Below, piece by piece: positions 27,024-36,682 of a stretch of 64,000 bases of DNA; the stretch's first letter is position 1, and every line of letters starts with the position of its first letter. The stretch lies in assembly GCA_943787445.1 (NCBI GenBank), contig CALSML010000016.1, positions 1 to 64,000 of the forward strand, read 5' to 3'. The DNA is from an uncultured Alphaproteobacteria bacterium (GTDB lineage Bacteria > Pseudomonadota > Alphaproteobacteria > UBA6615). Below the pieces are notes generated by a model, which was not told the origin of the DNA, made no database searches, and was given only the letters and a program-made list of their open reading frames with translations. Position numbers and translations under genes: made by a program.

Positions 27024-27648
27024 ACCTGAAACCGACGAACCGGCAATCGAGGACGGCCCACCACCGCCCCTGCATGTCCGTTACAGCGCCACGGTTCAGA
27101 CCTTCCGGGGCTTTGCCATTCTTGCCGTGGGTGCGCTGGCGCTGATCATCCCATTCGTCTCCGTGGAGCAAGGCCCCGAAACCTGGCAGTTTACCGGTGT
27201 TATCGTGGGAGCCGCCGTGATCTGGGCCTTGTGGACGTTCAACCGTGCACGGAACCGAACCCCCCAGGTCGTTGTCGATGAAAACGGAGTATATTTCCGT
27301 GAATGGGTTGTGGGCACCGTTCCCTGGGAGAACATCGACTACATCGCCCATTCCAGTTCGATCCGTCGCGGTCTAGTCGCCTCCATCACACGGACACGAC
27401 GCAAGCCCTATCTGCAGTTCCGCTTTATCGAAACCCCAAAGGTGAAGCCAACGGCACCGATCCCCTTCTCCTGGTGGCAGTTCGTTTCAGCAGAGTTCAC
27501 CATTCAGGAGCCAGTGATCCAGCAATACGGGCTCGACACGCCGGTCAACACAATCCTCGAAGCCATTCAGGCACATATCGCGCATTGGCAAAAAGGCCGC
27601 CCGGACATCGCCGAATTGCCCGAGCCCCCCGCGAAACAGGGCTCCTAA
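27013..27648 (+). CDS. Two-helix membrane protein, possible PH-like domain
   Basis: I do not recognise a named family. The 211-residue protein has a Glu/Pro-rich N-terminus, two adjacent membrane helices (FAILAVGALALIIPFVSV at about 36-53 and FTGVIVGAAVIWALWTF at about 62-78) and a soluble part starting PQVVVDENGVYFREWVVGTVPWENID. The order of two helices followed by a strand with a Trp-Glu-Asn/Asp-I turn resembles bacterial PH-domain membrane proteins. Its ATG lies within the hemB end (11-base overlap), which implies cotranslation. The C-terminus is a His/Gln/Pro-rich helix and tail. Confidence 0.7.
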   Translation: MTHEPETDEPAIEDGPPPPLHVRYSATVQTFRGFAILAVGALALIIPFVSVEQGPETWQFTGVIVGAAVIWALWTFNRARNRTPQVVVDENGVYFREWVVGTVPWENIDYIAHSSSIRRGLVASITRTRRKPYLQFRFIETPKVKPTAPIPFSWWQFVSAEFTIQEPVIQQYGLDTPVNTILEAIQAHIAHWQKGRPDIAELPEPPAKQGS

Positions 27649-27776
27649 CTTTCTGATTCTTGGCGCGGGCGCTTGCCACGTTATGAGAAAGTTACTACCA
27701 TAGGCTGAAAGCCGCACGACGCGGCACAGCAGCGTCGCAATCGCTGCCTCGGGGATTTCAACAGGAGAAAACAAAC

Positions 27777-28436
27777 ATGACCGTCCAGATTGGCAGTACT
27801 GCGCCTGATTTCGAGGCACAGACCACAGAAGGCGTTATCAATTTTCACGACTGGCTGGGCGACAGCTGGGGGATTCTGTTTTCACACCCCAAGGACTTCA
27901 CCCCTGTCTGCACGACCGAGCTTGGCTATATGGCCAAGCTGAAGCCGGAATTCGACAAACGTGACGTCAAGATCATCGGCCTAAGCGTTGACCCCGTCGA
28001 CAATCATGCAGCCTGGGTTGCTGATATCGAGGAAACACAGGGCTCGAAAGTCACCTACCCAATGATTGGCGATACCGAACTGACCGTGGCCAAACTCTAC
28101 GGCATGCTTCCTGCCGACGAGACCGGAACGTCAGAGGGCCGTACAGCCGCGACAAATGCCACAGTTCGCAACGTCTATGTCATCGGTCCAGACAAGCAGG
28201 TCAAACTTGTCATTTCCTATCCGATGAGCACGGGCCGCAACTTCGATGAAATCCTCCGCGTGATCGATTCACTGCAACTCACTGCCAACCATAAAGTGGC
28301 GACACCGGTGAACTGGAACCAGGGAGAGGACGTCATCATTCTTCCGGCCGTCTCTGATGAAGACGCGAAAGCGGCTTATCCCGATGGCTGGGACGCTCCA
28401 AAGCCGTATCTGCGGATCGTGCCGCAGCCGAAGTAA
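27777..28436 (+). CDS. 1-Cys peroxiredoxin (Prx6 type)
   Basis: Thiol peroxidase reducing hydrogen peroxide and organic peroxides. The peroxidatic Cys45 lies in HPKDFTPVCTTELG, with Thr42 and the later Arg of the active site (TNATVRNVYVIGPD). At 219 residues with the long C-terminal arm (VATPVNWNQGEDVIILPAVS) it is the Prx6 class; no second conserved resolving Cys is present. An AGGAG lies nine bases before the ATG. It stands alone between the membrane protein gene and a strong terminator shared with the convergent hydrolase. Confidence 0.95.
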   Translation: MTVQIGSTAPDFEAQTTEGVINFHDWLGDSWGILFSHPKDFTPVCTTELGYMAKLKPEFDKRDVKIIGLSVDPVDNHAAWVADIEETQGSKVTYPMIGDTELTVAKLYGMLPADETGTSEGRTAATNATVRNVYVIGPDKQVKLVISYPMSTGRNFDEILRVIDSLQLTANHKVATPVNWNQGEDVIILPAVSDEDAKAAYPDGWDAPKPYLRIVPQPK

Positions 28437-28464
28437 GAAACCCGGCAGACTAACTTGCCTTGAT

Positions 28465-28491
28465 ACGGGCGCTCTCCAGAGCGCCCGTTTT
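28465..28491. terminator. Bidirectional terminator after the peroxiredoxin gene
   Basis: ACGGGCGCT at 28465-28473 pairs with AGCGCCCGT at 28480-28488 around a six-base loop, followed by T residues on the plus strand. The yheT stop codon lies at its right edge, so it sits in the convergent junction. Confidence 0.8.
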
Positions 28492-29463
28492 CATGTCGTC
28501 AGCCCGAAAAACACACTGGCGCATTGATCATGCCAACGCCCGGAGCGGCCATGAAAACCGACATGACCGCCACCCGAAGCAATTTCGATCCTCACATGGT
28601 CGGGCAACGGCCTCACATCGCGATAGGGCGCAACGGGAATCCACGGATCGTTGTTCCCATGAAGCAACAACGTCGGGACGCCGATCTCAGTCAAAAAAAC
28701 GGCCCGAAGCATTGCGGGCATAATAGTCAGCCGCATCAGAAAATCCGTTCAGCGGCGCGACAACACCATCGTCGAATGCCCGTATCGTCAGAGCATTTTT
28801 CAAAACTTCGGATTGGGTCGCGCCTATATCGAGCGGCCCGGCCTGCCAATCCTGCTTCATGCGATCGAGAAGCCAACGGTGATAAACCCGGTTGCGGTTA
28901 TTCTCGAGCCGGGCAGAAGCCGCTGCAAGGTCCAGCGGCGCAGAGACCGAGATCGCGCGGGCAATCAACGCATCAGGCCCAGTTTCTCCGAGATATTTCA
29001 GCAATTGATTACCCCCGAGCGAGTACCCCATCGCAAACATACCGTTCGAGCCCAAGCCCTGACCAAGAAGTGCCCGTAAGGCAAGGTCCAGATCCTCAGT
29101 ACGGCCCGCATGATACATAGTGCGGCACGCAGCGCGGGACGGTCCAGCCCCACGCATGTTCAGGCGAAAGACATCAAAGCCGTCATGCAGCAAATGTCGG
29201 GCACTGGCGCGCACATAGGCACTGTCCTCACAACCGGTCAGACCGTGCAAAAGCACAACGATTGCGTTCCGAGATTCCGTTGCCTGATGCAGCACGCCGC
29301 TGAGGTGGTCTCCGTTTTCCGCCACGAAGGTCATCCGCGATCCCGGCCACATGTCGAGATCGGCGTGATCCTTCAGAACCGCATTGCGAATGGTTTGCAG
29401 ATCACCCCCCCACCAGGGCGGACGCGGGCGAAACGATGGTAGAGCCATATCGTGCATCGTCAT
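28491..29463 (-). CDS. YheT-family alpha/beta hydrolase, one frameshift
   Basis: A member of the YheT/ABHD1-3 branch, esterase-like enzymes of uncertain substrate. Typical elements are WWGGDLQTI at the start, VVLLHGLTGCEDSAYVRA with the oxyanion region, FRLNMRGAG, the nucleophile elbow MGYSLGGNQLLKYLG, and the Asp-His region PTLLLHGNNDPWIP and GGHVGFHG. The frame breaks at 28690-28700 in a run of seven T (minus strand); eight T would restore SGRFFLTEIGVPT. The start overlaps the upstream hydrolase stop as ATGA. The break is a single homopolymer event in an otherwise clean region. Confidence 0.85.
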
Positions 29464-30299
29464 GCCTGCAAAAAACCGCTGATGGATTTGATCTGATCCC
29501 GCGCCATCAGGGCCGGGGCATGCCCGACTCCTTCAAACTCCAACAGAATTGCGTTTGGGCCGCGCTTGGTCATCGCTGCAGCAACATCCGGCAACAGTAA
29601 GTCGGACAATGCCCCGCGCAACACCAGCGTGGGCAGCGAAATCATGTCCCAGAAACTCCAGAGATCCGCATCCGCAACGGGTGCCGCAACAAGAGGCAAC
29701 CGAATATCGGGATCATAGGCCGGCGCAATCAGACCTGTCCCGGTGACCCGATGGGATGTCTCCGCCAGATGCCGCCACTGTGTATCTGTCAGGTCGCCAA
29801 ACGGGGCCCAAATCTCGCGCAAATACGACTCAAAAGCTTTCAGGTCCGGAAAATTGGGGTCGGTGCCGACATAATCCCGAATCCGTTCCACCGCAGTCCT
29901 GGGCACAAATGGGCCGACATCATTCAGCACCAGTCGCTGCAACAGCGTCCCGTTCTGAACCGCCAGAAACATGCCGATAATGCCCCCCATGGAGGTTCCA
30001 ACGAGATCAAATTCGGCAACGTCGAGATGGGCCATCAACGAAATCATATCGGACACATATTGCGGGAACCCGTAATGCATCGGATCCGGCAACCAGTCGC
30101 TTTTGCCTCGTCCGACGACATCGGGACAAATCACCCGATGGGTTGTCGAAAGCGCAACAGCCAGCGCATCAAATGATCGTGCAGTCTGCGTCAGTCCATG
30201 GACGCAAAGAACAACCGGCGCGCCCGGTTCGCCCCATTCGGTGTAGTGGATCGAATGCTCCCCTTGCGGGTTCTGCGCCTTGAAAAACCGTGACCGCAT
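29460..30299 (-). CDS. Alpha/beta hydrolase
   Basis: A soluble serine hydrolase of about 279 residues. Signature parts: HYTEWGEPGAPVVLCVHGLT near the start (HG oxyanion), CPDVVGRGKSDW, the nucleophile elbow LVGTSMGGIIGM, an Asp in LRGALSDLLLP and the catalytic His in EGVGHAPALM. The longest frame begins at 30398, but homology starts MRSRFFKAQNP, so I prefer the Met at 30299. It is translationally coupled to yheT by a 4-base overlap, suggesting a two-enzyme operon. No substrate can be assigned. Confidence 0.85.
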   Translation of the reverse strand: MRSRFFKAQNPQGEHSIHYTEWGEPGAPVVLCVHGLTQTARSFDALAVALSTTHRVICPDVVGRGKSDWLPDPMHYGFPQYVSDMISLMAHLDVAEFDLVGTSMGGIIGMFLAVQNGTLLQRLVLNDVGPFVPRTAVERIRDYVGTDPNFPDLKAFESYLREIWAPFGDLTDTQWRHLAETSHRVTGTGLIAPAYDPDIRLPLVAAPVADADLWSFWDMISLPTLVLRGALSDLLLPDVAAAMTKRGPNAILLEFEGVGHAPALMARDQIKSISGFLQA

Positions 30300-30698
30300 G
30301 GCGGCGAGCCTTTGCCCTTGAACGAAATCGCGGGAACGGTAACCCACGCTGACCGGACCTCCAAGACCATAGGAAGACAACCGCAATATGGAATCCATTT
30401 TTGTTGGACCGCCGGCGAGCGAACCCTGTCAATCGTACGAAACCGCCGGATCAGCATAGTGCTGCTACGTAAGAACGCGATGTCCATCAACATCAATGGT
30501 ACGGCATCCGCAAGCGAACTTGGCGCCAACGAATAAAACGAACAGGGAGAAGATGCGCCCGCGCACAAAACCGAACTTGCAACCGACCAGTCGCTCGGCT
30601 GAACGGATCCATAAAATTGACCCCGCCCCGGTTTTGCGCAACTTCGGGGCACCCGATACAGTTCCTGCCACATTAATACTGTGCCCCCGGATGGCCCC
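30300..30698. other. Intergenic region between hydrolase and bpt
   Basis: About 400 bases between divergent genes (300 if the hydrolase starts at 30398). Several overlapping frames exist on the minus strand but none has homology or a plausible ribosome site. It should hold the two divergent promoters. No RNA gene seen. Confidence 0.5.
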
Positions 30699-31442
30699 AT
30701 GACGACCCAGACGCCCAAGCCACCGCTGACGTTCTATCGGACCGGCCCCATGCCCTGCCCTTACCTCGGTGGCCGGGTCGAGCGGAACCTGTTCACCGAA
30801 TTGAACGGGGCACAATCCCAGCGATTACACGACCAGCTGGCCGAGGCTGGTTTTCGACGATCTCACCACATCGTCTATCGACCCTCCTGTCCTGACTGCA
30901 ATGGCTGCATTCCCGTGCGAATCCCGGTTGCAGCATTTGAAATGTCACGCTCCCAGCGGCGTGTCTGGAGCCGGAATACCGATCTCAGGGTTACCACGGG
31001 TCCCGCACGTGCAACCGAAGAACATTACGCGCTCTTCGTCCGGTATCAGGACGCGCGTCATCAGGGCGGTGAGATGGCAACCATGTCGTTCTCGGATTTC
31101 CGCGCCATGATCGAAGACGCCGTAGTCCAGACCGAACTCGTCTCCATCCGCGACGATGCCGGACGCTTGGTCGGAGCCTGCCTGACCGATCAGCTTACGC
31201 GCGGATATTCAGCCGTTTACAGTTACTTTGAACCCGATGAGGATCGCCGCAGCCTCGGCACATTCTGTGTCCTCTGGCTGCTCGACCGCGCCCGATCCCA
31301 GAAACTGGATCATCTCTATCTCGGCTACTGGATCGCCGAATGCGCGAAGATGTCTTACAAGAGCCGCTTCCAGCCGGTAGAACACCTTGGAACCAAGGGG
31401 TGGCAGACCGGTCCTCTGCCCCGTGCAACTTACTCAGACTGA
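30699..31442 (+). CDS. bpt: Aspartate/glutamate leucyltransferase
   Basis: Transfers Leu from leucyl-tRNA to proteins with N-terminal Asp or Glu, marking them for ClpS-ClpAP breakdown (N-degron pathway). The 247-residue protein has the N-terminal Cys-rich element PCPYLGGRVERN and PSCPDCNGCIPVRIPV, then FSDFRAMIEDA and the GNAT-like end ending YLGYWIAECAKMSYKSRFQP. Start at MTTQTPK, 30699. The window also holds aat and clpA, so much of the pathway is here. No operon partner. Confidence 0.93.
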   Translation: MTTQTPKPPLTFYRTGPMPCPYLGGRVERNLFTELNGAQSQRLHDQLAEAGFRRSHHIVYRPSCPDCNGCIPVRIPVAAFEMSRSQRRVWSRNTDLRVTTGPARATEEHYALFVRYQDARHQGGEMATMSFSDFRAMIEDAVVQTELVSIRDDAGRLVGACLTDQLTRGYSAVYSYFEPDEDRRSLGTFCVLWLLDRARSQKLDHLYLGYWIAECAKMSYKSRFQPVEHLGTKGWQTGPLPRATYSD

Positions 31443-31623
31443 CCCTAGACCTCATACTTTTGTATAGCGCGCATTCCGTTGCGCACCCCAGAATAACGGA
31501 ATAACCTCCCGTTAAAGGTGGATGCTCAGAACAAAGTCGAATTGCCCTTTTCAAAAATGGCTCGAGGCATATCTGACTAGAGTAGCCATAGGAGATCGCT
31601 GAAAGAGCTATTTGGGGATTATA

Positions 31624-32772
31624 ATGAATAGACGAGATTTTATTTCGGGGGCAGCTGTTGGAGGCGTTGTTGGAATTGGTGCTACAGCGGCGGTAATGAC
31701 ATCAACGAAGGAGGCTCCGGCCCCACAGGTAGCTGAAACAACCGTTACAGCGCCTGCTGTAGTCAGCGATCGTATCGAATTCGCCATGGTCAGCACCTGG
31801 CCGCGCGACTTCCCCGGTCTTGGTACTGGCGCACAACGCTTCGCAGAACGGCTCGCCGCCATGAGCGACGGCCGTATCCAGATGCAGTATTTCGCCGCGG
31901 GCGAACGCGTTGGTGCGTTCGACTCCTTCGACGAAGTTGCTTCGGGCAACGCACAGGGCTACCACGCTGCCGATTACTACTGGAAAGGCAAGCACCCGGG
32001 CTGGGCCTATTTCACAGCAGTTCCGTTTGGCCTGACCTACACCGAGATGAACGCCTGGGTCCGCTTTGGCGGTGGTCAGGAATTGTGGGACGAGCTCGGT
32101 GCCGAGTTCGACCTCAAGGGTCTGATGTGCGGCAACACCGGCGTTCAGATGGGCGGCTGGTTCAACAAGGAAATCAACACGGCCGACGACCTCAAGGGTC
32201 TGAAGATGCGTATCCCGGGCCTGGGCGGTGACGTCATGGCCAAGCTGGGTGCCTCTCCTGTCTCCCTGCCGGGTGGTCAGATTTATGAAAACCTCGTCTC
32301 CGGCGCCATCGACGCCACCGAATGGGTTGGTCCCTGGAACGATCAGGTGATGAAGTTCTATGAGGCCGCGAAGTTCTATTACTATCCGGGCATGCACGAG
32401 CCGGGCTCGATGCTTGCTCTTGGCCTTAATGCCTCCTTCTGGGGCAAGCTGTCCAAGTCGGATCAGACCATGATCGAAGCCGCAGCGGCGATGGAAAACG
32501 ACGTGATGATGTCGGAATACAACGCCAAGAACGGTGCGTCACTCGCGCAGCTGATCAACAACAACGGCGTTGAGTTGCGTCAGTTCTCCGACGAGATCTA
32601 TGACAGCTTCGGCAAGGCCGCGGACGAAGTGTTCAGTGAAGTGGTTGCCCATAGCGACCTCGCCTCACGCATCCACAACAGCTTCCTCAAAGCTCGCGAG
32701 GAAGTTGGTGGCTGGACGAACATTTCGGACCAGGCCTACGTTGCCCAGCGCAACCGCGTTCTCGGACTCTAA
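31624..32772 (+). CDS. TRAP transporter solute receptor, TakP-like (2-oxoacid class)
   Basis: Periplasmic receptor of 382 residues. The N-terminus MNRRDFISGAAVGGVVGIGA is a twin-arginine signal. The mature part starts FAMVSTWPRDFPGLGTGAQR and includes PFGLTYTEMNAWVRFGGGQE, GLMCGNTGVQMGGWF, the Arg of KMRIPGLGGDVMAKLGA, and ENLVSGAIDATEWVGPWND, all close to TakP of Rhodobacter, which binds pyruvate and other 2-oxoacids. The ligand here is inferred. A strong terminator follows, probably giving more receptor than membrane subunits. ATG at 31624 has GGGGATTA upstream. Confidence 0.9.
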   Translation: MNRRDFISGAAVGGVVGIGATAAVMTSTKEAPAPQVAETTVTAPAVVSDRIEFAMVSTWPRDFPGLGTGAQRFAERLAAMSDGRIQMQYFAAGERVGAFDSFDEVASGNAQGYHAADYYWKGKHPGWAYFTAVPFGLTYTEMNAWVRFGGGQELWDELGAEFDLKGLMCGNTGVQMGGWFNKEINTADDLKGLKMRIPGLGGDVMAKLGASPVSLPGGQIYENLVSGAIDATEWVGPWNDQVMKFYEAAKFYYYPGMHEPGSMLALGLNASFWGKLSKSDQTMIEAAAAMENDVMMSEYNAKNGASLAQLINNNGVELRQFSDEIYDSFGKAADEVFSEVVAHSDLASRIHNSFLKAREEVGGWTNISDQAYVAQRNRVLGL

Positions 32773-32794
32773 TCCCAACGCAAGACCACACGAG

Positions 32795-32821
32795 AAAACG
32801 GAGCCCCCTCGGCTCCGTTTT
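32795..32821 (+). terminator. Terminator between the TRAP receptor and permease genes
   Basis: AAAACGGAGCC pairs with GGCTCCGTTTT around a five-base loop, 22 bases after the receptor stop. Within the operon it would reduce transcription of the two membrane subunits, a common arrangement for binding-protein genes. Confidence 0.85.
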
Positions 32822-32919
32822 CCATGCGTGGATGATACAAATGTGAGTAATGTCAGCACAGATAGCCGCTGATAGACTGATCGGGCGCTCAAGACACAGT
32901 CCGGGAGAGTTCAGACACA

Positions 32920-33969
32920 ATGACGGCGACCACACTTGGCAGCGCGGACTCCAGCGAACACGGACAAGCATGGGCGACAGCATTTCGCATCTTCGCTTTG
33001 TCGATCATTGCCATCTGTGTCGGCTTCCTCATCAACAATTACCTCACCTACTGGCGCGATTGGCCAGGTATCGGAAATCTGTTTTCCCACCTGCAATGGT
33101 TCGGTGCCGAGGCCTTGCGCAAGCCGCTCGCCGACGGCGCACCGCTGCTCGGATGGCTGCAGATACTGCTTTACGTCGTGTTGATCGCACTTGTCGCAGC
33201 TTATGTGGGCAGAACGTCCAAACGGGGCCTGCGCGCAGATGCAGAGCATCTGTCAGGCCTGGCCGCCTTCATCATCCGCGCCGCCTTCTGGTCAGTACTT
33301 CTGATCGGTGTCATCGATACGGTGATTTCATTTCTGCGGGTGGAAGGGTTTCTGGCGTTGTTTGTCGGTGAAAAACTGACAACCGAACTGGGCCTATCTC
33401 AGTTTCGCGGGGCCTTTGTGCACTACCCGCTGATCCTGATCTCACTTGTGATTGCCTATTTTACGCGAACCCTGGGCTTTACCTGGCTGGCGCTACTGGT
33501 TGTGATTGCAGAGCTCCAGATCGTCATCGCACGCTTCATCTTCTCCTATGAGCAGGCCTTCATGGGCGACCTCGTACGGTTCTGGTATGCCGCCCTGTTT
33601 TTGTTCGCGAGTGCCTACACATTGACAGAAGAAGGCCATGTGCGCGTCGATGTGCTCTATGCCGGTTTCAGCGAACGCAAGAAAGCCTGGTCGAACGCGC
33701 TCGGCTCTCTTTTTCTCGGATTGCCGCTCTGCTGGATCATTCTCTCCATGGGTATGGCCGGGCGCGCCACGGTCATCAACAGCCCTCTTCTTAGTTTCGA
33801 GACCTCCCAGAGCGGGTTTGGTCTCTATGTCAAATACCTTATGGCCGGTTTCCTGGCCGTTTTCGCGGTTTCGATGATGGTGCAATTCACCAGCTATTTT
33901 CTGTCGAGCGTTGCGGATTTGCGTGGCGAGCCGGGGAAACCGAAACCGGCTGACGCGCCGCCCCACTAG
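32920..33969 (+). CDS. dctQ: TRAP transporter small permease, enlarged (DctQ)
   Basis: The 349-residue protein is about twice the normal DctQ length. The DctQ core is at the C-terminal half: VRFWYAALFLFASAYTLTEE with GHVRVDVLYAGFSERKKAW and four helices (about residues 190-330). The N-terminal half adds about four more hydrophobic segments (25-45, 77-95, 120-137, 168-185). A charged C-terminal tail follows. It starts 147 bases after the receptor gene and ends 27 bases before dctM. The extra helices probably extend the scaffold that supports the large permease. Confidence 0.85.
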   Translation: MTATTLGSADSSEHGQAWATAFRIFALSIIAICVGFLINNYLTYWRDWPGIGNLFSHLQWFGAEALRKPLADGAPLLGWLQILLYVVLIALVAAYVGRTSKRGLRADAEHLSGLAAFIIRAAFWSVLLIGVIDTVISFLRVEGFLALFVGEKLTTELGLSQFRGAFVHYPLILISLVIAYFTRTLGFTWLALLVVIAELQIVIARFIFSYEQAFMGDLVRFWYAALFLFASAYTLTEEGHVRVDVLYAGFSERKKAWSNALGSLFLGLPLCWIILSMGMAGRATVINSPLLSFETSQSGFGLYVKYLMAGFLAVFAVSMMVQFTSYFLSSVADLRGEPGKPKPADAPPH

Positions 33970-33996
33970 CCACCGAAACCCGGACGGATACGCACC

Positions 33997-36660
33997 ATGG
34001 AAGTCTTCTTCATCGCCGTTCTGGTTCTGCTCATGGCCGGTGCTCTGGCCATGGGTTATCCAGTCGCTTTTGCCCTGCCGGGATCGGCCATCCTGACCAT
34101 TGCGCTGGCCTCACTGACCGGTTGGATCTTTGCCGGTAATACCGGAAGCTATTTCGCCCAGGACGGGCCGATTCAGTGGCTGACTGCCGGTGTGACAAAT
34201 TTCCGCGGTGTCTATTGGGAAGTCGAACGCGACACTCTGATCGCCATTCCCCTGTTCGTCTTCATGGGCATCATGCTCCAGCGTTCAAAGATCGCCGAGG
34301 ATCTACTGGTAACCATGGCGCAATTATTTGGCCCCATCCCCGGAGGGCTGGGCATGTCCGTGGTGATCGTGGGCGCCTTGCTTGCGGCCACAACCGGAAT
34401 TGTCGGCGCAACCGTTGTCGCAATGGGCCTGATCTCCCTGCCGGCGATGCTTCGGAACAACTACTCCCATTCACTGGCCACCGGCACGATAGCGGCATCC
34501 GGCACTTTGGGGCAGATCATTCCGCCATCAATCGTCCTGATTATTCTGGCCGATCAGCTTTCCAGCGCATCGGACCAGGCCAGCACTGCACGCAAAGCCG
34601 AATACAAGGAAGCAACAGGCGAATTCTCCATGCCTGGCGAGTTCGACATTACGTCGACCAGTGCCGGCGACATGTTCCTCGGTGCCTTTCTCCCCGGCAT
34701 GGTCCTGGTCGGTCTCTATCTCGCCTATATCCTGATCTTCGCCCTCATCCGGCCGAAAAATGCGCCAGCGGTAAAACGCGAGGGTGCCTTCGATCTCCGC
34801 TTCGCCCTGCGTGTTCTGCTTGTGCTGATCCCGCCGCTTGCCCTGATCCTTGCCGTGCTCGGCTCCATCATTCTGGGCATTGCTACCGTCAATCAGGCGG
34901 GTGCCATCGGCGCGGTCGGCGCTATCATCATGGCGGGTTACCGGCTGACCGAAGGCAATCGGCTCACCTATGTTCCGGCCCTGATCGCCATCGCTGCAAT
35001 CGTGGCCATATTCTTCCTGCTGAGCAGTTTTGATCTCAACATCAAGAGCATCGATACCGGGACGGACCTGTTCGGTATCCTGCTAGCAGTTGCCGCCGTT
35101 ATTGCATTCCTGATCGCAGTCCTCTGGAGCGGCTGGCGGGTACACAAAATTGACGACACCATGCGCAGCGTGATGATCGAGACGGCGAAGACCACCTCGA
35201 TGGTGTTCATCATCCTTCTGGGCGCCGCCATGCTGACCGCGGCGTTCCGCGCGTTTGGCGGTGAGGAACTCGTCAAGGAATTCCTCGGTGGCCTGCCTGG
35301 TGGCTTCTGGACCCAATTCATTGTGGTCATGGGCGTGATCTTCATCCTCGGCTTCTTTCTCGACTTTATCGAGATTGCCGTTGTGGTTGTGCCCATCGTG
35401 GCTCCGATTCTGCTGCAGGATCCTTCCGCGAACATTACAGCGGTCTGGCTGGGCGTGATGATCGGCGTCAATATGCAGACGTCCTTCCTGACACCGCCAT
35501 TCGGCTTTGCGCTGTTCTACCTGCGGGGTGTCGCACCAGCGATTGTCAAAACCACATCCATGTACAAGGGCGTTGCTGCCTTTATCGCCCTGCAGCTGGT
35601 TGGCCTCGCCATCGTTGGCGCCTCCCCCTCACTGGTGAATTTCCTGCCGAACCAGTCATTCCTGTCGGCTGAAACTGCGCCACCACCGAAAAACCCGCGA
35701 CTGCAACTCTGCCTCGAAGAGCATTTGTTCCCGGTTTACGATCAGGAAAAAAGCGCGCTGATCGCAGCCATCGAACAGGGTCGAAACCTTGACTTCAGCT
35801 ATCTCCCCGCTAAGCGAGGCAAGGACTTGACCGCAAGTTTCGACAAGGCACTTGCGACCTTTGACCTGGTCGAGGCTGTGCGCACAAGTCAGGCGGCCGT
35901 GCAGGCCTATGTTCCGGAATACCAGCCAATTCATCGCAACGTTCGCGCCATTCAGGCTGATATTCGTGATCACAAGGACGAAATTGCAGAGCTGCGCAAA
36001 GAGCTTCGTCAGAACGAACGCAACGGCGTGGTGATCGCCAAGGATGTCGCCAATGCCGATGCGCGAATTGTCGAAGCAGAAGCCGAATTGAAAGAACTCG
36101 AATCCTCACTGCCTGCCAATTGGGAGGACGCCCGCAAGAAATATGTTGCGCTCGCCAGCGCCGAAAAGAGAGCGCGTCTCACATATCGACGAAACGTCGA
36201 TCAGGCCTATGTACCGATTGTCGAGGTCCGCGATATTCTGGCCGATGCCGATGACTTTGCCGCTGTGAGGGACACCATCACAGCATTGCCCGGGCCCTTG
36301 GCCAATCAGTCCTCCGAGGACGCGGTTGTGACTCTGAAAGCGGCGGAATCGGCGCTCTCCAAGCTCGCCGACACGAGCAAAATCCGGTCCGCACTCACTC
36401 AGGCGCGCCGCGCTCTGACGGCACGGAGCCCGAAACCTGAAAGAGCCATCAAGGAGGTTCAGAAAGCCGTTGCGCTCTATCTCGACGAGCTATCTTGGCG
36501 AATGCGCGCAGCGGAGCAGATGACCGACACGCTGGCCACATACGACAAGTCCATTGCCCATACCATCGGGTTACGTCAGCAGGACCGACTGCCATCCGAA
36601 AACATCAGCGACATGGCATCCTGTCTGGCAATCCATCGGGACATATCCCTCAACTTCTGA
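33997..36660 (+). CDS. dctM: TRAP transporter large permease with extra segments and a long helical tail (DctM)
   Basis: The 887-residue protein is about twice the usual 430. The elevator-domain motifs are intact: MGYPVAFALPG, IPLFVFMGIMLQ, GLGMSVVIVGALLAATTGIV, GTLGQIIPPSIVLII, AGAIGAVGA and SFLTPPFGFALFYLRGV. Additions are a 30-residue insert at about 190-222, two extra helices at about 324-380 before the second half, and a C-terminal region from about 560 to 887. That tail is Ala/Glu/Lys-rich with heptad-like parts (AIQADIRDHKDEIAELRKEL, DARIVEAEAELKELESSL) and should be mostly coiled coil. It ends at a terminator shared with bioY. Confidence 0.88.
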   Translation: MEVFFIAVLVLLMAGALAMGYPVAFALPGSAILTIALASLTGWIFAGNTGSYFAQDGPIQWLTAGVTNFRGVYWEVERDTLIAIPLFVFMGIMLQRSKIAEDLLVTMAQLFGPIPGGLGMSVVIVGALLAATTGIVGATVVAMGLISLPAMLRNNYSHSLATGTIAASGTLGQIIPPSIVLIILADQLSSASDQASTARKAEYKEATGEFSMPGEFDITSTSAGDMFLGAFLPGMVLVGLYLAYILIFALIRPKNAPAVKREGAFDLRFALRVLLVLIPPLALILAVLGSIILGIATVNQAGAIGAVGAIIMAGYRLTEGNRLTYVPALIAIAAIVAIFFLLSSFDLNIKSIDTGTDLFGILLAVAAVIAFLIAVLWSGWRVHKIDDTMRSVMIETAKTTSMVFIILLGAAMLTAAFRAFGGEELVKEFLGGLPGGFWTQFIVVMGVIFILGFFLDFIEIAVVVVPIVAPILLQDPSANITAVWLGVMIGVNMQTSFLTPPFGFALFYLRGVAPAIVKTTSMYKGVAAFIALQLVGLAIVGASPSLVNFLPNQSFLSAETAPPPKNPRLQLCLEEHLFPVYDQEKSALIAAIEQGRNLDFSYLPAKRGKDLTASFDKALATFDLVEAVRTSQAAVQAYVPEYQPIHRNVRAIQADIRDHKDEIAELRKELRQNERNGVVIAKDVANADARIVEAEAELKELESSLPANWEDARKKYVALASAEKRARLTYRRNVDQAYVPIVEVRDILADADDFAAVRDTITALPGPLANQSSEDAVVTLKAAESALSKLADTSKIRSALTQARRALTARSPKPERAIKEVQKAVALYLDELSWRMRAAEQMTDTLATYDKSIAHTIGLRQQDRLPSENISDMASCLAIHRDISLNF

Positions 36661-36682
36661 TCAAAACAAACACCGCTACAAG

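Noticed and set aside
30191-30815. Overlapping minus-strand frames between the hydrolase and bpt
   Set aside because: Frames of 116-175 codons without motifs; they run through bpt antisense and the hydrolase start.
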